Part shown: positions 1 through 8,865 of the stretch, in pieces
How positions within the stretch are numbered: position 1 is the stretch's first letter
How the letters are laid out: every line of letters begins with the position of its first letter
Assembly (NCBI GenBank): GCA_020200095.1
Contig: JAIVJJ010000015.1
Span: 1-44,743 of the forward strand
From: Acidobacteriota bacterium
Lineage (GTDB): Bacteria; Acidobacteriota; Blastocatellia; Pyrinomonadales; Pyrinomonadaceae
Direction: 5' to 3'
Length of the DNA stretch: 44,743 nt
The notes under the pieces: generated by a model
Databases searched by the model: none
The model's input: the letters and a program-made list of their open reading frames with translations, nothing else
Told to the model about the DNA's origin: nothing
Made by a program: the position numbers and the translations under genes

Positions 1-25
1 ACTTTATACTAAATAATATTAAAAT

Positions 26-763
26 TTAACTCCCTCTGAAAGGACTGATAGTAATGATAGGAGGACCTACCTCAAGATCATTACCGCGCCGACTAAAATA
101 AATAGCCGCGCCAACGCCACCGACGATAGCAGCTATAATTGCAGCTGCCGGAATACCGGCTGTTGGAACTGGAGCACCGGCACCCGGACGCAAACAAGGC
201 TTACAACCAGTTTGCTGAGGATTGCCAAATGTGGCATCGGTTCCGGCAGCGACCTGCTTATCTGTCGAACCACTTCTCAAACTAACTAAGCCGACAGTGG
301 TTTCAACGTAAGTTTGAGTACATCTGATTTCATCCGAACAACCTACATCAACGGCGAATGTGTTAGCTTGACCTGTATCAGCTACAACGGTTGCGTTCTT
401 GGTTGTAACGCTTGTCGCTACACCGGCTGAGTTTGAAATACGTACCTTACCAGCTGAAAGCATACCTATAATGCTGTTGTTGTTGAATTTTAATGTTAAA
501 GAAGTGTCTGAAAGAACTTCGACACGTCCGTTTTTGCCTAAATTTATAATGGCAGATGAATTAGTTCCCGCCGTAATGGTGCTTCCAGTAGTTACGGTTG
601 TGCCGGAAACTGCGGATTGACCGTTGACGCTTACCTGTCCGCTAACGGTGATTTCACCCATTACATCATTTGGAGCAGCAATGACACTCATTGAAAAAGC
701 ACTCCAGACAGCGACGGCACTAAGTAATGTTAAAAACTTGCGAATCAAATTTTTGCCGAGCAT
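26..763 (-). CDS. Secreted FecR-like domain protein, paralogue 1
   Basis: A 245-residue protein with an N-terminal signal peptide (basic start, hydrophobic residues 8-29 ending VIAAP). The central part, about residues 35-160, is beta-rich with the pattern SAIINLGKNGRVEVL, which resembles FecR-type domains (PF04773). A Gly/Ala-rich hydrophobic segment at about 203-222 is followed by SRRGN, so the C-terminus is probably membrane anchored. The last residues read ITISPFRGS. AGGAGGAG lies about 10 nt upstream of the ATG, which fixes the start. It is a paralogue of the gene at 859-1470, with the same order of signal peptide, SAIINLGK motif, C-terminal hydrophobic helix and SP(L/F)R tail. The function is unknown; classical FecR is an anti-sigma regulator, but no sigma factor or TonB receptor is adjacent. 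Sure of secretion, less sure of the FecR assignment. Confidence 0.7.
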   Translation of the reverse strand: MLGKNLIRKFLTLLSAVAVWSAFSMSVIAAPNDVMGEITVSGQVSVNGQSAVSGTTVTTGSTITAGTNSSAIINLGKNGRVEVLSDTSLTLKFNNNSIIGMLSAGKVRISNSAGVATSVTTKNATVVADTGQANTFAVDVGCSDEIRCTQTYVETTVGLVSLRSGSTDKQVAAGTDATFGNPQQTGCKPCLRPGAGAPVPTAGIPAAAIIAAIVGGVGAAIYFSRRGNDLEVGPPIITISPFRGS

Positions 764-858
764 TTGTTTAATCTCCTCCTGAATTTATCCTTCGTGTGAA
801 ATAAACTATTCTTAATTATACATTGAATATTTGGTATATCAAGAAAGTTTTCAAGTAA

Positions 859-1470
859 TTAGCGCAATGGGCTGACAATCGTCGCGCCGCCGCCTAATGC
901 AATTCTATTATTATCGGTTCTCGCAGCTAAAACGAGACCAACGATTGCGCCGCCGACAACAAGCGCATAAAGCAATCCCGCTGAACCGCCGTCGTTATCA
1001 TCGTCATCATCGTCTTGAGTTTGTCCGCCAGTTTGTCCGCTAGTTGCCGATTCGCCGGCATTGAGCTTAAGCGTTTTTCCGCCGGTTGTTTTAACATTGA
1101 CAGCATCAGCTGCACTTAAAACATTGAGACGACCAGCAATTAAATCACCGTTAATCCCTTTATCATCAAATGACAAGGCTAAAGTCGTATTCGGAGCAAG
1201 CTCAATTTTACCAATTTTTCCTAAATTGATAATTGCGCTGGCATCTTCCGGCGTTACAACTGTACTGGAAGAAAAAACCGAACGACCGCTTTGTGCCATT
1301 TCACCGTTGATTTTAACAAAGGCAGTCTGTCCGTCAATATTTTTTCCGCTAACTAAAAGTTCTCCGGCTACTCTTTCAGAACTTGCCAGAGCAACCATCG
1401 AATAAGTCGCCATTGTAGCAACAACTAAGCACATAGAAAGTGCTTTACGAATCCATAATTTCCTATTCAT
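859..1470 (-). CDS. Secreted FecR-like domain protein, paralogue 2
   Basis: A 203-residue protein starting MNRKLW. This start is chosen over one seven codons upstream because GAGGAG lies 4-9 nt before this ATG. A signal peptide ends near ALASSERV. The FecR-like beta region shares SAIINLGKIGKIEL with its neighbour. An acidic linker of consecutive Asp residues (about 151-158) is followed by a Gly/Ala/Val hydrophobic helix and a short tail ending TIVSPLR. The arrangement suggests an exported domain tethered by its C-terminal helix. It is co-oriented with paralogue 1 with an intergenic gap of about 95 nt, so the two may be co-transcribed. No enzymatic motif is visible and the function is unknown. 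Confidence 0.7.
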   Translation of the reverse strand: MNRKLWIRKALSMCLVVATMATYSMVALASSERVAGELLVSGKNIDGQTAFVKINGEMAQSGRSVFSSSTVVTPEDASAIINLGKIGKIELAPNTTLALSFDDKGINGDLIAGRLNVLSAADAVNVKTTGGKTLKLNAGESATSGQTGGQTQDDDDDDNDGGSAGLLYALVVGGAIVGLVLAARTDNNRIALGGGATIVSPLR

Positions 1471-2029
1471 ATTTCTCCTCTTGTATCGCATTGAATCAAT
1501 TGTTCAAAAAATTAAACCTTCCAATCTTTTACACGAATTGTTTATTGATGTCAATAAAAATTACTTGGAAAAGGTAAAAAATTATCGGTAAAGTTTGATA
1601 GTTTTAGGGATGCGGTAAATTAACCGGAATTCTAATATATCAAAACACTTATACCATATTTTTACTTCGTATTGAAAGTGATGAATTCAAAAATAAATTT
1701 TCTGCTGTTGAGCATCTGTTCCCGTCGTTAAATAACTTACCAAAAGAATTTAACTTTAACAAATAAGGCTCGATTATAAAAGCTCTTGGTATATTTTACA
1801 ATTATTCTTATTGTACCGCGATTAAAATCAAATCTCAAATTTCTATTAAATAGATTTTTATCGCCAATCTAGAATTCCGTAAAGTTAAAATTTACTATTT
1901 GTTCGACGACTAAAAATATACTCTTTTTGTAAAAATAAAATGATTACACGCTTTTTCGGTTAAATATACGTTTAATTATTTTGCTGAAAGTAAACTTCTG
2001 TTTTAATTTGTGAGAACTTAGACGAGTAA
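1471..2029. other. AT-rich intergenic region, no gene seen
   Basis: This stretch of about 560 bases has stops in all frames and is very AT-rich, with several TATAAT-like words. It must contain the promoter of the FecR-like pair. I see no tRNA, repeat or long hairpin that I can support. Confidence 0.5.
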
Positions 2030-2152
2030 ATGCAAGAAATCATTTTAGCTTGTGATTTGAACAGCACAAATTTATGGATGGCGGCAGTTTCATCAGACGG
2101 AAAAATACTGCGTCGTTTGAAGATCGGAACTCCGAGTTTGAAAAATTTTTAG
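2030..2152 (+). pseudogene. N-terminal relic of a ROK-family sugar kinase
   Basis: Forty codons from ATG to TAG read MQEIILACDLNSTNLWMAAV, then a segment ending ILRRLKIGTP. This matches the start of ROK family kinases/regulators, where the ATP-binding motif is DLGGTN or DLGGTK followed by a strand and KxxxPTP. Here the two glycines are replaced by Asn-Ser and the frame ends after 40 residues, with no ROK sequence following before rimP. The most likely reading is a degraded gene fragment upstream of the rimP operon. The identification rests on a short stretch, so it is moderate. Confidence 0.5.
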
Positions 2153-2228
2153 GGTTAATTAATAACTTACTCAATTTAAAATATTTGTATTTAAACATTA
2201 AATTAATGTTGAGTCATTAATACGCCGC

Positions 2229-2258
2229 TTGCTTTTAGGGTTGTTTTTTGCGTATAAT
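2229..2258 (+). promoter_or_regulatory. Sigma-70-like promoter of the rimP-nusA-infB operon
   Basis: TTGCTT at 2229-2234 and TATAAT at 2253-2258, with an 18-nt spacer, about 80 nt upstream of rimP. This is the only good promoter match before rimP. Confidence 0.55.
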
Positions 2259-2291
2259 GCTTGTTTGCTGCAATGCGTAAAAACGTATTCT

Positions 2292-2318
2292 GTGGGTTTC
2301 GCGCCCACTTTTTATTTT
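2292..2318 (+). promoter_or_regulatory. Terminator-like hairpin in the rimP leader
   Basis: GTGGG (2292-2296) pairs with CCCAC (2304-2308) around a 7-nt loop and is followed at once by TTTTTATTTT. It lies between the predicted promoter and the rimP start, so it could attenuate the operon, for instance in response to NusA or translation. The 5-bp stem is short, so this is a suggestion. Confidence 0.4.
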
Positions 2319-2338
2319 GGGCAAAAAACTGATTAGAG

Positions 2339-2827
2339 ATGCGTTCGATTGAAGGAAAAGTTCAGGAAAATGCTGCTCGCGTGGCGGAGGAAAACCGATT
2401 GGAGCTTGTTCACGCGGAAACGGTCGGTACAATTGCAAATTTAACAATTCGCGTTTTTATTGATAAACCGGACGGCGTGACGCACGAAGATTGTTCAATT
2501 GTAAGCCGCCAGCTTGGAGAAATCTTTGATGCGGAAGATTTTATTCCGTCATCTTATTTGCTTGAAGTTTCGTCGCCGGGTTTGGAACGTCGGCTATACA
2601 ACTTAAAAGATTTTGAAAAGTTTGCGGGAAGTTTAGCGAAAGTTAAAATCAAAGCCGCAATTGACGGACAAAAAAATTTTCGCGGACGCATTGCCGGCGT
2701 CGAGGGAGATGAGGTTATTTTTGATGATAAAACAAACGGCACGGTGCGTTTTCCGTACGAAGTTGTCGCTAAAGCGAATTTAGAAATTGATTTTGAGGAA
2801 GAACTAAAACAAAGTGGCAAACGGTAA
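2339..2827 (+). CDS. rimP: Ribosome maturation factor RimP
   Basis: RimP assists maturation of the 30S ribosomal subunit in the cytoplasm. The 162-residue product has the usual size. The N-terminal domain contains the family signature LEVSSPGLERRL around residues 75-87, preceded by the pattern DCSIVSRQLGEIFD. The C-terminal SH3-like domain (about 90-155) has the typical GRIAGVEGDEVIF strands. It is the first gene of an operon with nusA, infB, rbfA and nrnA, the classical order. The stop codon lies inside a palindrome that fills the gap to nusA. Identification is firm. Confidence 0.95.
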   Translation: MRSIEGKVQENAARVAEENRLELVHAETVGTIANLTIRVFIDKPDGVTHEDCSIVSRQLGEIFDAEDFIPSSYLLEVSSPGLERRLYNLKDFEKFAGSLAKVKIKAAIDGQKNFRGRIAGVEGDEVIFDDKTNGTVRFPYEVVAKANLEIDFEEELKQSGKR

Positions 2828-2865
2828 GTGCTAAATAAAAAACTTACCACTAACCACTTAGCACT
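2823..2865. repeat. Palindromic element at the rimP-nusA junction
   Basis: Two overlapping inverted repeats: GGTAAG (2823-2828) with CTTACC (2843-2848), and AGTGCTAA (2827-2834) with TTAGCACT (2858-2865). It starts in the rimP stop codon and ends just before nusA. It resembles the other stop-codon-overlapping palindromes in this window. Confidence 0.6.
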
Positions 2866-2870
2866 AAAAT

Positions 2871-4451
2871 ATGACATCAATCGGACAAAGTATTGAGGCA
2901 CTATGCAGCGAGCAGGGAATAGACCGCGATTTGGTTATCGAAGCAATGAAGGAAGCGGTCAAAGCAGCGGCTCGCAAGCAGTTTAGGTCGCAAGACAAAA
3001 CCGGAGAAAGCATCGAGGTAGATTGGAACAACGAAGAAGGAACAATCGAAATTTCCGCTAATAAAACCGTTGTTTCGGAAGTAGAAAATCCTTCGACGGA
3101 ACTTTCTTTGACGGAAGCACAGGAACTTGCCGGCGATGAAGTCGAAATCGGCGATATGCTGATGATTCCTTTGCCGACTGAAGAATTAGGTCGCATTGCC
3201 GCGCAAACCGCTAAACAAATTCTCGTGCAAAAAGTGCGTGAAGCGCTTCGTGAGAAAGTTTACGAAGAATATATTGACCGCAAAGGCGAACTAATAAACG
3301 GAATGGTTAAACGTTTTGAACGCGGCGATATAATAGTTGATTTGAGCACTAATCTGGAAGCGATTTTACCGAAACAAGAACAAGCTAGAAACGAAACTTG
3401 GAATCAAGGCGAAAGAATTCGCGTAGTTATTGCGGATGTATCGAAAGATCAGAAAGGACAGCAAATAAAGGTTTCGCGCGCTTCGGCGGAACTTATCAAA
3501 CGTCTTTTTGAAATGGAAGTTCCCGAAATTTACGATGATACGGTTGTTATTAAATCGGCTGTGAGAGAGCCGGGAGACCGCGCAAAAATTGCCGTCGCTT
3601 CGAATGAAAAAGACGTTGACCCTGTCGGTGCGTGTGTCGGAATGAAAGGCTCGCGCGTGCAGTCAATTATCAAGGAACTGCGCGGCGAAAAAATTGACAT
3701 TATCGAATGGTCGGACGAGCCTTCGGTTTTTGCGGCGAACGCCCTGAGTCCGGCGAAAGTTTCGCAAGTTCGCATTACCGACATCAATAATCGCAAGATG
3801 GAAATTATTGTTACCGAAGACCAGCTTTCTCTGGCAATCGGTAAGCGCGGACAAAACGTGAGACTAGCGACGCGGCTTGTCGGCTGGGATATTGATATTG
3901 TCAGCGAAGAACTTTTGAAAAAAGAAATTGCCGAGCAGATGGGCAAAATGATGGCATCGGGCGAAGCTGTTCCGATCACGGTTTTGCAAGGCGTTACGGC
4001 TAACCAAGCTGCTGATTTGAAGGAGAAAGGCATTACGGATGTTGAATCTCTAGTTGCCACCTCGATTGACGATTTAGTTGATACTCTCGACATTAGTTTA
4101 GACGAAGCAGAAAGAATTCTTTCGTCGGCGCGAGATATAATTAAAGCTCGTAATGCGCAAGTCGGAATGCAAGAGACAGGCGAAGAAATTAACGAACAAG
4201 GTAATGTAGAAAGCAGCAAAGAGTTTGCGGAGCAAACTGGCGATGCATTTGATAATTCAGAAGCGGGAGCGGAACAAACTCCAACACCTGAAAACGCCGA
4301 AATAGAAAACGAAGAGTCGGCAGAAATAGTGGAAAATGAATCTTCTGAAAACGCTTTAGAACAAGAGATTGTTTTCCAGACAAGCGAAAACGAAGAAAAT
4401 TCCGACAATACATCGGTTGTTGAAGAAAAGGTGCAGCAATCAAAAGAATAA
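2871..4451 (+). CDS. nusA: Transcription elongation/termination factor NusA
   Basis: NusA binds RNA polymerase and modulates pausing, termination and antitermination. The 526-residue protein shows an N-terminal RNAP-binding domain (about 1-130), an S1 domain (about 135-200), and two KH domains including VGACVGMKGSRVQSI and the LAIGKRGQNVRLA signature near residues 320-335. A helix-hairpin-helix region (about 370-430) follows. The last 100 residues are a strongly acidic, low-complexity tail rich in Glu and Asn, longer than in most NusA. It follows rimP closely; the ylxR and ylxQ genes often found before infB are absent here. Confidence 0.96.
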   Translation: MTSIGQSIEALCSEQGIDRDLVIEAMKEAVKAAARKQFRSQDKTGESIEVDWNNEEGTIEISANKTVVSEVENPSTELSLTEAQELAGDEVEIGDMLMIPLPTEELGRIAAQTAKQILVQKVREALREKVYEEYIDRKGELINGMVKRFERGDIIVDLSTNLEAILPKQEQARNETWNQGERIRVVIADVSKDQKGQQIKVSRASAELIKRLFEMEVPEIYDDTVVIKSAVREPGDRAKIAVASNEKDVDPVGACVGMKGSRVQSIIKELRGEKIDIIEWSDEPSVFAANALSPAKVSQVRITDINNRKMEIIVTEDQLSLAIGKRGQNVRLATRLVGWDIDIVSEELLKKEIAEQMGKMMASGEAVPITVLQGVTANQAADLKEKGITDVESLVATSIDDLVDTLDISLDEAERILSSARDIIKARNAQVGMQETGEEINEQGNVESSKEFAEQTGDAFDNSEAGAEQTPTPENAEIENEESAEIVENESSENALEQEIVFQTSENEENSDNTSVVEEKVQQSKE

Positions 4452-4572
4452 ACACTTCTAAAGAAAGGTAAAATTTTTTTATTAAAACCTGTATTTGAAT
4501 ATTGAGAATTAGGCGGAAAGGAAATACGCAAAGCGGATTGATTTATAGATAATCTGTTAACTTAAGATAAAT

Positions 4573-7250
4573 ATGCCCGTAGGAACAGTTCGGATTTACG
4601 ATTTAGCACGAGAGCTTAAACAGGACACCAAGCGCGTTATTGAAGAATTACGACGTGAGGGCGCAGATGTTAATGTGCCTTCAAATTCCGTAACCAAAGA
4701 AATCGCGGAAAAGGTGCGCGGCAGGTATTTTCCGAAAACGGAAGTTGCTCCGAAACGAACAATAAAAGTTATTAAGAAAGCGCCTAAAACAGAAGAAGCC
4801 GCCGAACAGGAAATTGCGGAAGTTGAGGCTGTGGCTGCGCAAGAAGTTGAAATTGAAAAACCGAAGAAAACGGTAAAGCCTCCTGTCATTGAAGAAAGCA
4901 AGCCTGAAAAATCTACTCGTCGAGTTAGAAAACTTCAGAAAAAAGTTGAGGCAGAACCGTCTGAGAAAATACCTGTCGTTGAAGAAATTCCGCAAATAGC
5001 CCAAGTAGAAAACGAAGCTAAAGAAACAGAAACTCCGGAAGAAGTTGGAGCCATAGCCGAAGATATTAAGGTTAATGAGCAAACGGCAGAAGCCGAAGAA
5101 GTTAAACCCGTAACTTCAAGAGTATTACGCCCGACTGGTTCTCAGGTAAAACAACTCAAACTAACTCAAGAGGCTCGGGAAAGAGGATTCAAAACGGGCG
5201 ACCGGATAGTTAGCGAAGCGCCGACTCAAACCGGAAGGCTAAAAACCGAATCCGTTAACGAAAACGTAAGGAAAGATTCGTCTCGAGACGGAAAAAGCGA
5301 CGTAAAAAATTCGGACGTTCCACCGGTAAAAAAGGCGGTAAAAAATTTGATGATAAAGGCGGAAGGTTTGAAGAAAGGGATTTTATTATACAGCGTCCAA
5401 AATCAATCGAAGAACGCATTATTGAACAAGTAGGAACATTCGATAATCAAAATCTCAAAACTGTTCGTTTGACTGAAGGCGCAACTATTCGGGAATTTTC
5501 GGAAGCACTCGGCGTAACACCGCGCGATATTGTTCAATTGCTTGTCAAGCGAGGTATTTTCGCTACGCTCAATCAGCCAATCGGCGAAAGTATGGCGAAC
5601 GAAATCGGCATAACGCTTGGCTATAACGTCAGCTTTGTGCCGTTTGAAGAAATGGTTATCGAGCAGGAATTTGAAGAGCTTATTGCTACTGACGCTGATG
5701 ACGTTGAACTGCCGCGTCCGCCTGTGGTTACCGTAATGGGACACGTTGACCACGGAAAAACTTCTCTGCTTGACGCGATTCGTTCGGACAATGTCGCTGA
5801 AGGCGAAGCCGGCGGAATTACGCAACACATCGGCGCATACAGCGTTTTTGTACCAAACCCCGATAATCCTGAAGAAAAACGGCGCGTTGTTTTTCTCGAC
5901 ACACCGGGTCACGAAGCGTTTACTTTGATGCGCGCGCGCGGCGCAAAAGCGACGGATGTAGTCATTTTGGTTGTCGCTGCTGACGACGGCGTGATGCCGC
6001 AAACAATAGAAGCAATTGAACACTCGAAAGCCGCTGGTGTTCCGATAATCGTAGCAATTAACAAAATTGATAAGCCTGATGCTTCGCCCGATAAAGTTAA
6101 ACAAGGTCTCGCCAATCAAGGTTTACAACCGATTGACTGGGGCGGCGAGACAGAAATGGTTCCGGTTTCGGCAAAGAAACGCGAAAATCTTGATACATTG
6201 CTAGAAACGGTTTTGTTAAGTACGGATATTCTGGATTTGAAAGCAAGCCCGACCAGACGCGCTTCGGGCGTTGTCTTAGAAGCCAAACTAGATAAAGGTC
6301 GCGGCTCGGTGGCAACTGTTCTGGTACAGCAGGGAACTTTGCACGTTGGCGACCCGTTTATCGTCGGGCATTTTTACGGTAAAGTTCGGGCGATGTTTAA
6401 TGACCGTGGCGAAATCGTGCAGGAAGCGCCGCCTGCAACGCCGGTAGAAGTTCTCGGACTTCAAGGTGTTCCCCAAGCTGGTGATACATTCCAAGTTGTT
6501 TCCGATATTGACAAGGCTCAAACTATTGCAAACCAGCGTCAAATACACGCTCGCAACGTGGCAATGCTCAAAACGACCAAGCGCGGCATCGAATCGCTCG
6601 GATTGGCTGAAGTCAAAGAGTTGCTTGTAGTCTTGAAAGCCGACGTTCAAGGGTCGGTTGAAGTTCTTCGTGCAACACTAGAAAAACTTTCAACCGAAAA
6701 AGTGAAAGTGCGCGTGATTCGTTCAGGTGTCGGTGCGATAACCGAATCGGACGTGTTGCTGGCATCGGCAACGCAAGCCGACGAAGTTTCAACCGCCGTT
6801 GTTATTATCGGTTTTAACGTCCGACCAAGCCTGCGTGCAACGGAAATAGCCAAGCAGGAAGAAGTTGATATTCGCTTGCACTCAATCATTTATAAAGTCG
6901 AAGAAGAAATTCGCGCGGCGATGATTGGAATGCTCGACGCAATTGAAAAGGAAGTAATTCTTGGAAAAGCCGTTGTTTTGGATATTTTCAAAGTTTCCAA
7001 AGTCGGCACAATTGCCGGTTGCCGAGTAATCGATGGAGTTATTCGTCGGCAGGCAAAAGGGCGTATTATTCGCGACGGCGTAGTCGTTTGGGAAGGCGAT
7101 ATTTCCTCGCTCAAACGATTTAAGGAAGACACCAACGAAGTTCGCCAAGGTTTTGAATGCGGAATCAGTCTGGCTAATTTCAATGACATCAAAGTTGATG
7201 ACGAAATCGAAGCGTTTGTGATTGAAAGAATTGCAGCAACAGAACTTTAG
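4573..7250 (+). CDS. infB: Translation initiation factor IF-2, reading frame broken
   Basis: IF-2 is the GTPase that brings initiator tRNA to the ribosome. The first part (4573 to about 5330) has the IF2_N motif [12 protein letters not shown] and a charged Lys/Glu/Pro-rich linker. It runs into a stop at 5431-5433. The rest continues one base back: this frame is open from 5259 and reads [15 protein letters not shown] and QRPKSIEER before the second IF2_N domain. The G domain has [17 protein letters not shown] and NKIDKP, followed by IF-2 domains II-IV to 7250. One extra base would give a normal protein of about 892 residues. The shift could lie anywhere between 5259 and 5430; A-runs including A AAA AAG at 5328-5334 are candidates. 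Either a one-base sequence error, a -1 recoding event or a real mutation would explain this. Confidence 0.9.
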
Positions 7251-7251
7251 T

Positions 7252-7322
7252 AGTGGTGAGTGAGTAGTGGTGAGTGGTTAGTGAAAGACATTACTCATCA
7301 CTCACCATTCACCACTACCCAC
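7252..7322. repeat. Palindromic element at the infB-rbfA junction
   Basis: A long imperfect inverted repeat of TAGTGG/GAGTGG words on the left and CACTCACC/CACCACTA words on the right, with a short A-rich loop. It begins immediately after the infB stop and ends 5 nt before rbfA. Confidence 0.6.
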
Positions 7323-7327
7323 TATCT

Positions 7328-7672
7328 ATGCGTCGTCCTGAAAGATTAGCAGAAGTTTTACGCGCGGAAGTAACGGAAATTGTTGGTTATGAACTCGAAG
7401 ACCCGCGCCTGCAAGCCGTAACGGTAACTGATGTCCGCGTATCGGAGAATCTACGCGAGGCAAAAGTTTTTGTCGTTGTTCACGGCGATGATAAAGAAAT
7501 AAAAGAAGCACTCAAAGCTCTGCAAAACGCTGCCACTTTTGTTCGCCAAAAAGTTGCGTTAAATCTGGATTTGCGTCATGCGCCGCTTATTAATTTCGTG
7601 CGCGATACCGTTGAAGAAAATGCAGTCCGCGTGCAAGAACTTTTAGAAGAGATACATTTAACGGATAGTTGA
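7328..7672 (+). CDS. rbfA: Ribosome-binding factor A
   Basis: RbfA is a cold-shock-related 30S maturation factor that binds near helix 1 of 16S rRNA. The 114-residue product begins MRRPERLAEVLRAEV, the classical RbfA start. An upstream in-frame ATG is rejected because the 18 extra codons are just the intergenic palindrome. The KH-like fold is recognisable: DPRLQAVTVTDVRVSENL, then KVFV and LRHAPLINFVRD near the end. It follows infB as in many bacteria, and its stop codon lies within the left arm of a perfect 24-bp inverted repeat. Confidence 0.93.
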   Translation: MRRPERLAEVLRAEVTEIVGYELEDPRLQAVTVTDVRVSENLREAKVFVVVHGDDKEIKEALKALQNAATFVRQKVALNLDLRHAPLINFVRDTVEENAVRVQELLEEIHLTDS

Positions 7673-7730
7673 AAGTGGATAACGGATAGTTTTGAAAAAT
7701 TTAATTTATCCGTTATCCACTTTCAACTAT
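7665..7730 (+). repeat. Perfect 24-bp inverted repeat between rbfA and nrnA
   Basis: Positions 7665-7688 are the exact reverse complement of 7707-7730, with an 18-nt A/T-rich loop. The rbfA stop (7670-7672) is inside the left arm and nrnA starts 14 nt after the right arm. As RNA it would be very stable and could uncouple or protect the two messages. Confidence 0.85.
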
Positions 7731-7744
7731 CCACTATTTTTAGA

Positions 7745-8692
7745 ATGCTAAGTCAAGTTGTTGAGTTAATTGAAAACAAACAGAATTTTGCAATTACCAC
7801 GCACGTCCGACCGGACGGCGACGGAATTGGTTCTTCTTTGGGATTATGCTGGCTTTTACGCTCTCTTGGCAAAAACGCTGAAGTTATCGTTCGTGACGGA
7901 ATCCCAATTTCTTACACACTACTTCCGGGAGCAGAGGAAATACGGCAGATTTCGCAGGTCAACGGAAAGTATGACGCAATTTTCGTAATTGAATGTTCCG
8001 ACATCAATCGCCCGGGCATTAAAGGCTTGGAAAATCAAATTACGGTCAACATTGACCATCACGCTACCAGCGAACATTTCGGCACGATAAACTGGATTGA
8101 CGCGACGGCTTCGGCAGTCGGTGAGATGATTTACAATCTTTGCAAAGCCATCGGCGGACGTATTACCAAAGAAATTGCTGAATGCGTTTATTTAGCGCTC
8201 GTTACCGATACCGGCTCGTTTCATTTTTCAAATACAACTGAAAGAACTCTTAAAATTGCTTCCGAATTAGTAAAGGTCGGCGTCAAACCGGCGAGAATTT
8301 CCGAAGCTGTCTACAATAGCTACCCTTGGAGCAGAATTGAATTAATGCGTCAGGTTTTGGCAACGGTCAAACGCGATGCAGACGGAAAAGTTGCTTGGAT
8401 GAGACAAACACATGCGATGAGCGAAAATGCAAATGCCGTTGATGGCGACAACAGCGGATTTGTCAATATTCCGCTTGCCGCAAAAGAGGTTGAAGCAGTT
8501 GTTTATATGCGCGAGACCGCGCCGAATAATTATCGTGTCAGCCTGCGTTCAAAGGGTGATATAAATGTAGCTCGCGTTGCGGAAAAATTCGGCGGCGGCG
8601 GTCATAAAAACGCGGCGGGTTGTCGCGTCGAAGGCGATTGGGACGAAAAAGAATGTGAGATTGTTTCGGCTTTGATTCGGGCGGTTGAATAG
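7745..8692 (+). CDS. nrnA: DHH/DHHA1 phosphoesterase, NrnA-like oligoribonuclease
   Basis: NrnA-type enzymes degrade short RNA oligonucleotides and hydrolyse pAp; they are cytoplasmic and use manganese. The 315-residue length is typical. The DHH domain shows HVRPDGDGIGSS (motif I), an ECSD motif and NIDHHATSEHFG (the DHH motif), then ALVTDTGSFHF. The C-terminal DHHA1 domain ends with FGGGGHKNAAGC, the substrate-binding loop. It closes the rimP-nusA-infB-rbfA operon, a common arrangement, although truB does not follow here. Confidence 0.9.
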   Translation: MLSQVVELIENKQNFAITTHVRPDGDGIGSSLGLCWLLRSLGKNAEVIVRDGIPISYTLLPGAEEIRQISQVNGKYDAIFVIECSDINRPGIKGLENQITVNIDHHATSEHFGTINWIDATASAVGEMIYNLCKAIGGRITKEIAECVYLALVTDTGSFHFSNTTERTLKIASELVKVGVKPARISEAVYNSYPWSRIELMRQVLATVKRDADGKVAWMRQTHAMSENANAVDGDNSGFVNIPLAAKEVEAVVYMRETAPNNYRVSLRSKGDINVARVAEKFGGGGHKNAAGCRVEGDWDEKECEIVSALIRAVE

Positions 8693-8742
8693 GCACACAA
8701 CAGCGTAGAAAGGTTTGAGTTGAGCAATTTAATACCGGAAAT

Positions 8743-8839
8743 AGGACACGGATTAATACGAAAAAAGCACTGATTCAGGCAATGAAATTTTTGAAACAGT
8801 CCGTGAAAATCCGTTTTTATTTCGTGTTCATCTGTGTCC
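8743..8839. repeat. Intergenic inverted repeat of the GGACACGGAT type
   Basis: GGACACGGATTAATACGAAA on the left is matched by an imperfect reverse complement ending ATCTGTGTCC on the right. It sits between the convergent nrnA and nth genes. Similar 'ACACGGAT/ATCTGTGTCC' words are widespread as intergenic palindromes in several phyla (from memory). Confidence 0.55.
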
Positions 8840-8865
8840 AACTTCTTATTTTATTCCCAGAAAAT

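Noticed and set aside
3530-4531. Long minus-strand open frame inside nusA
   Set aside because: Antisense shadow of a firmly identified gene; serine-rich with no family match.
5469-7250. A separate short IF-2 starting at a TTG codon at 5469
   Set aside because: The frame is open back to 5259 and the residues before 5469 (QRPKSIEER) already look like IF-2; no ribosome site precedes the TTG.
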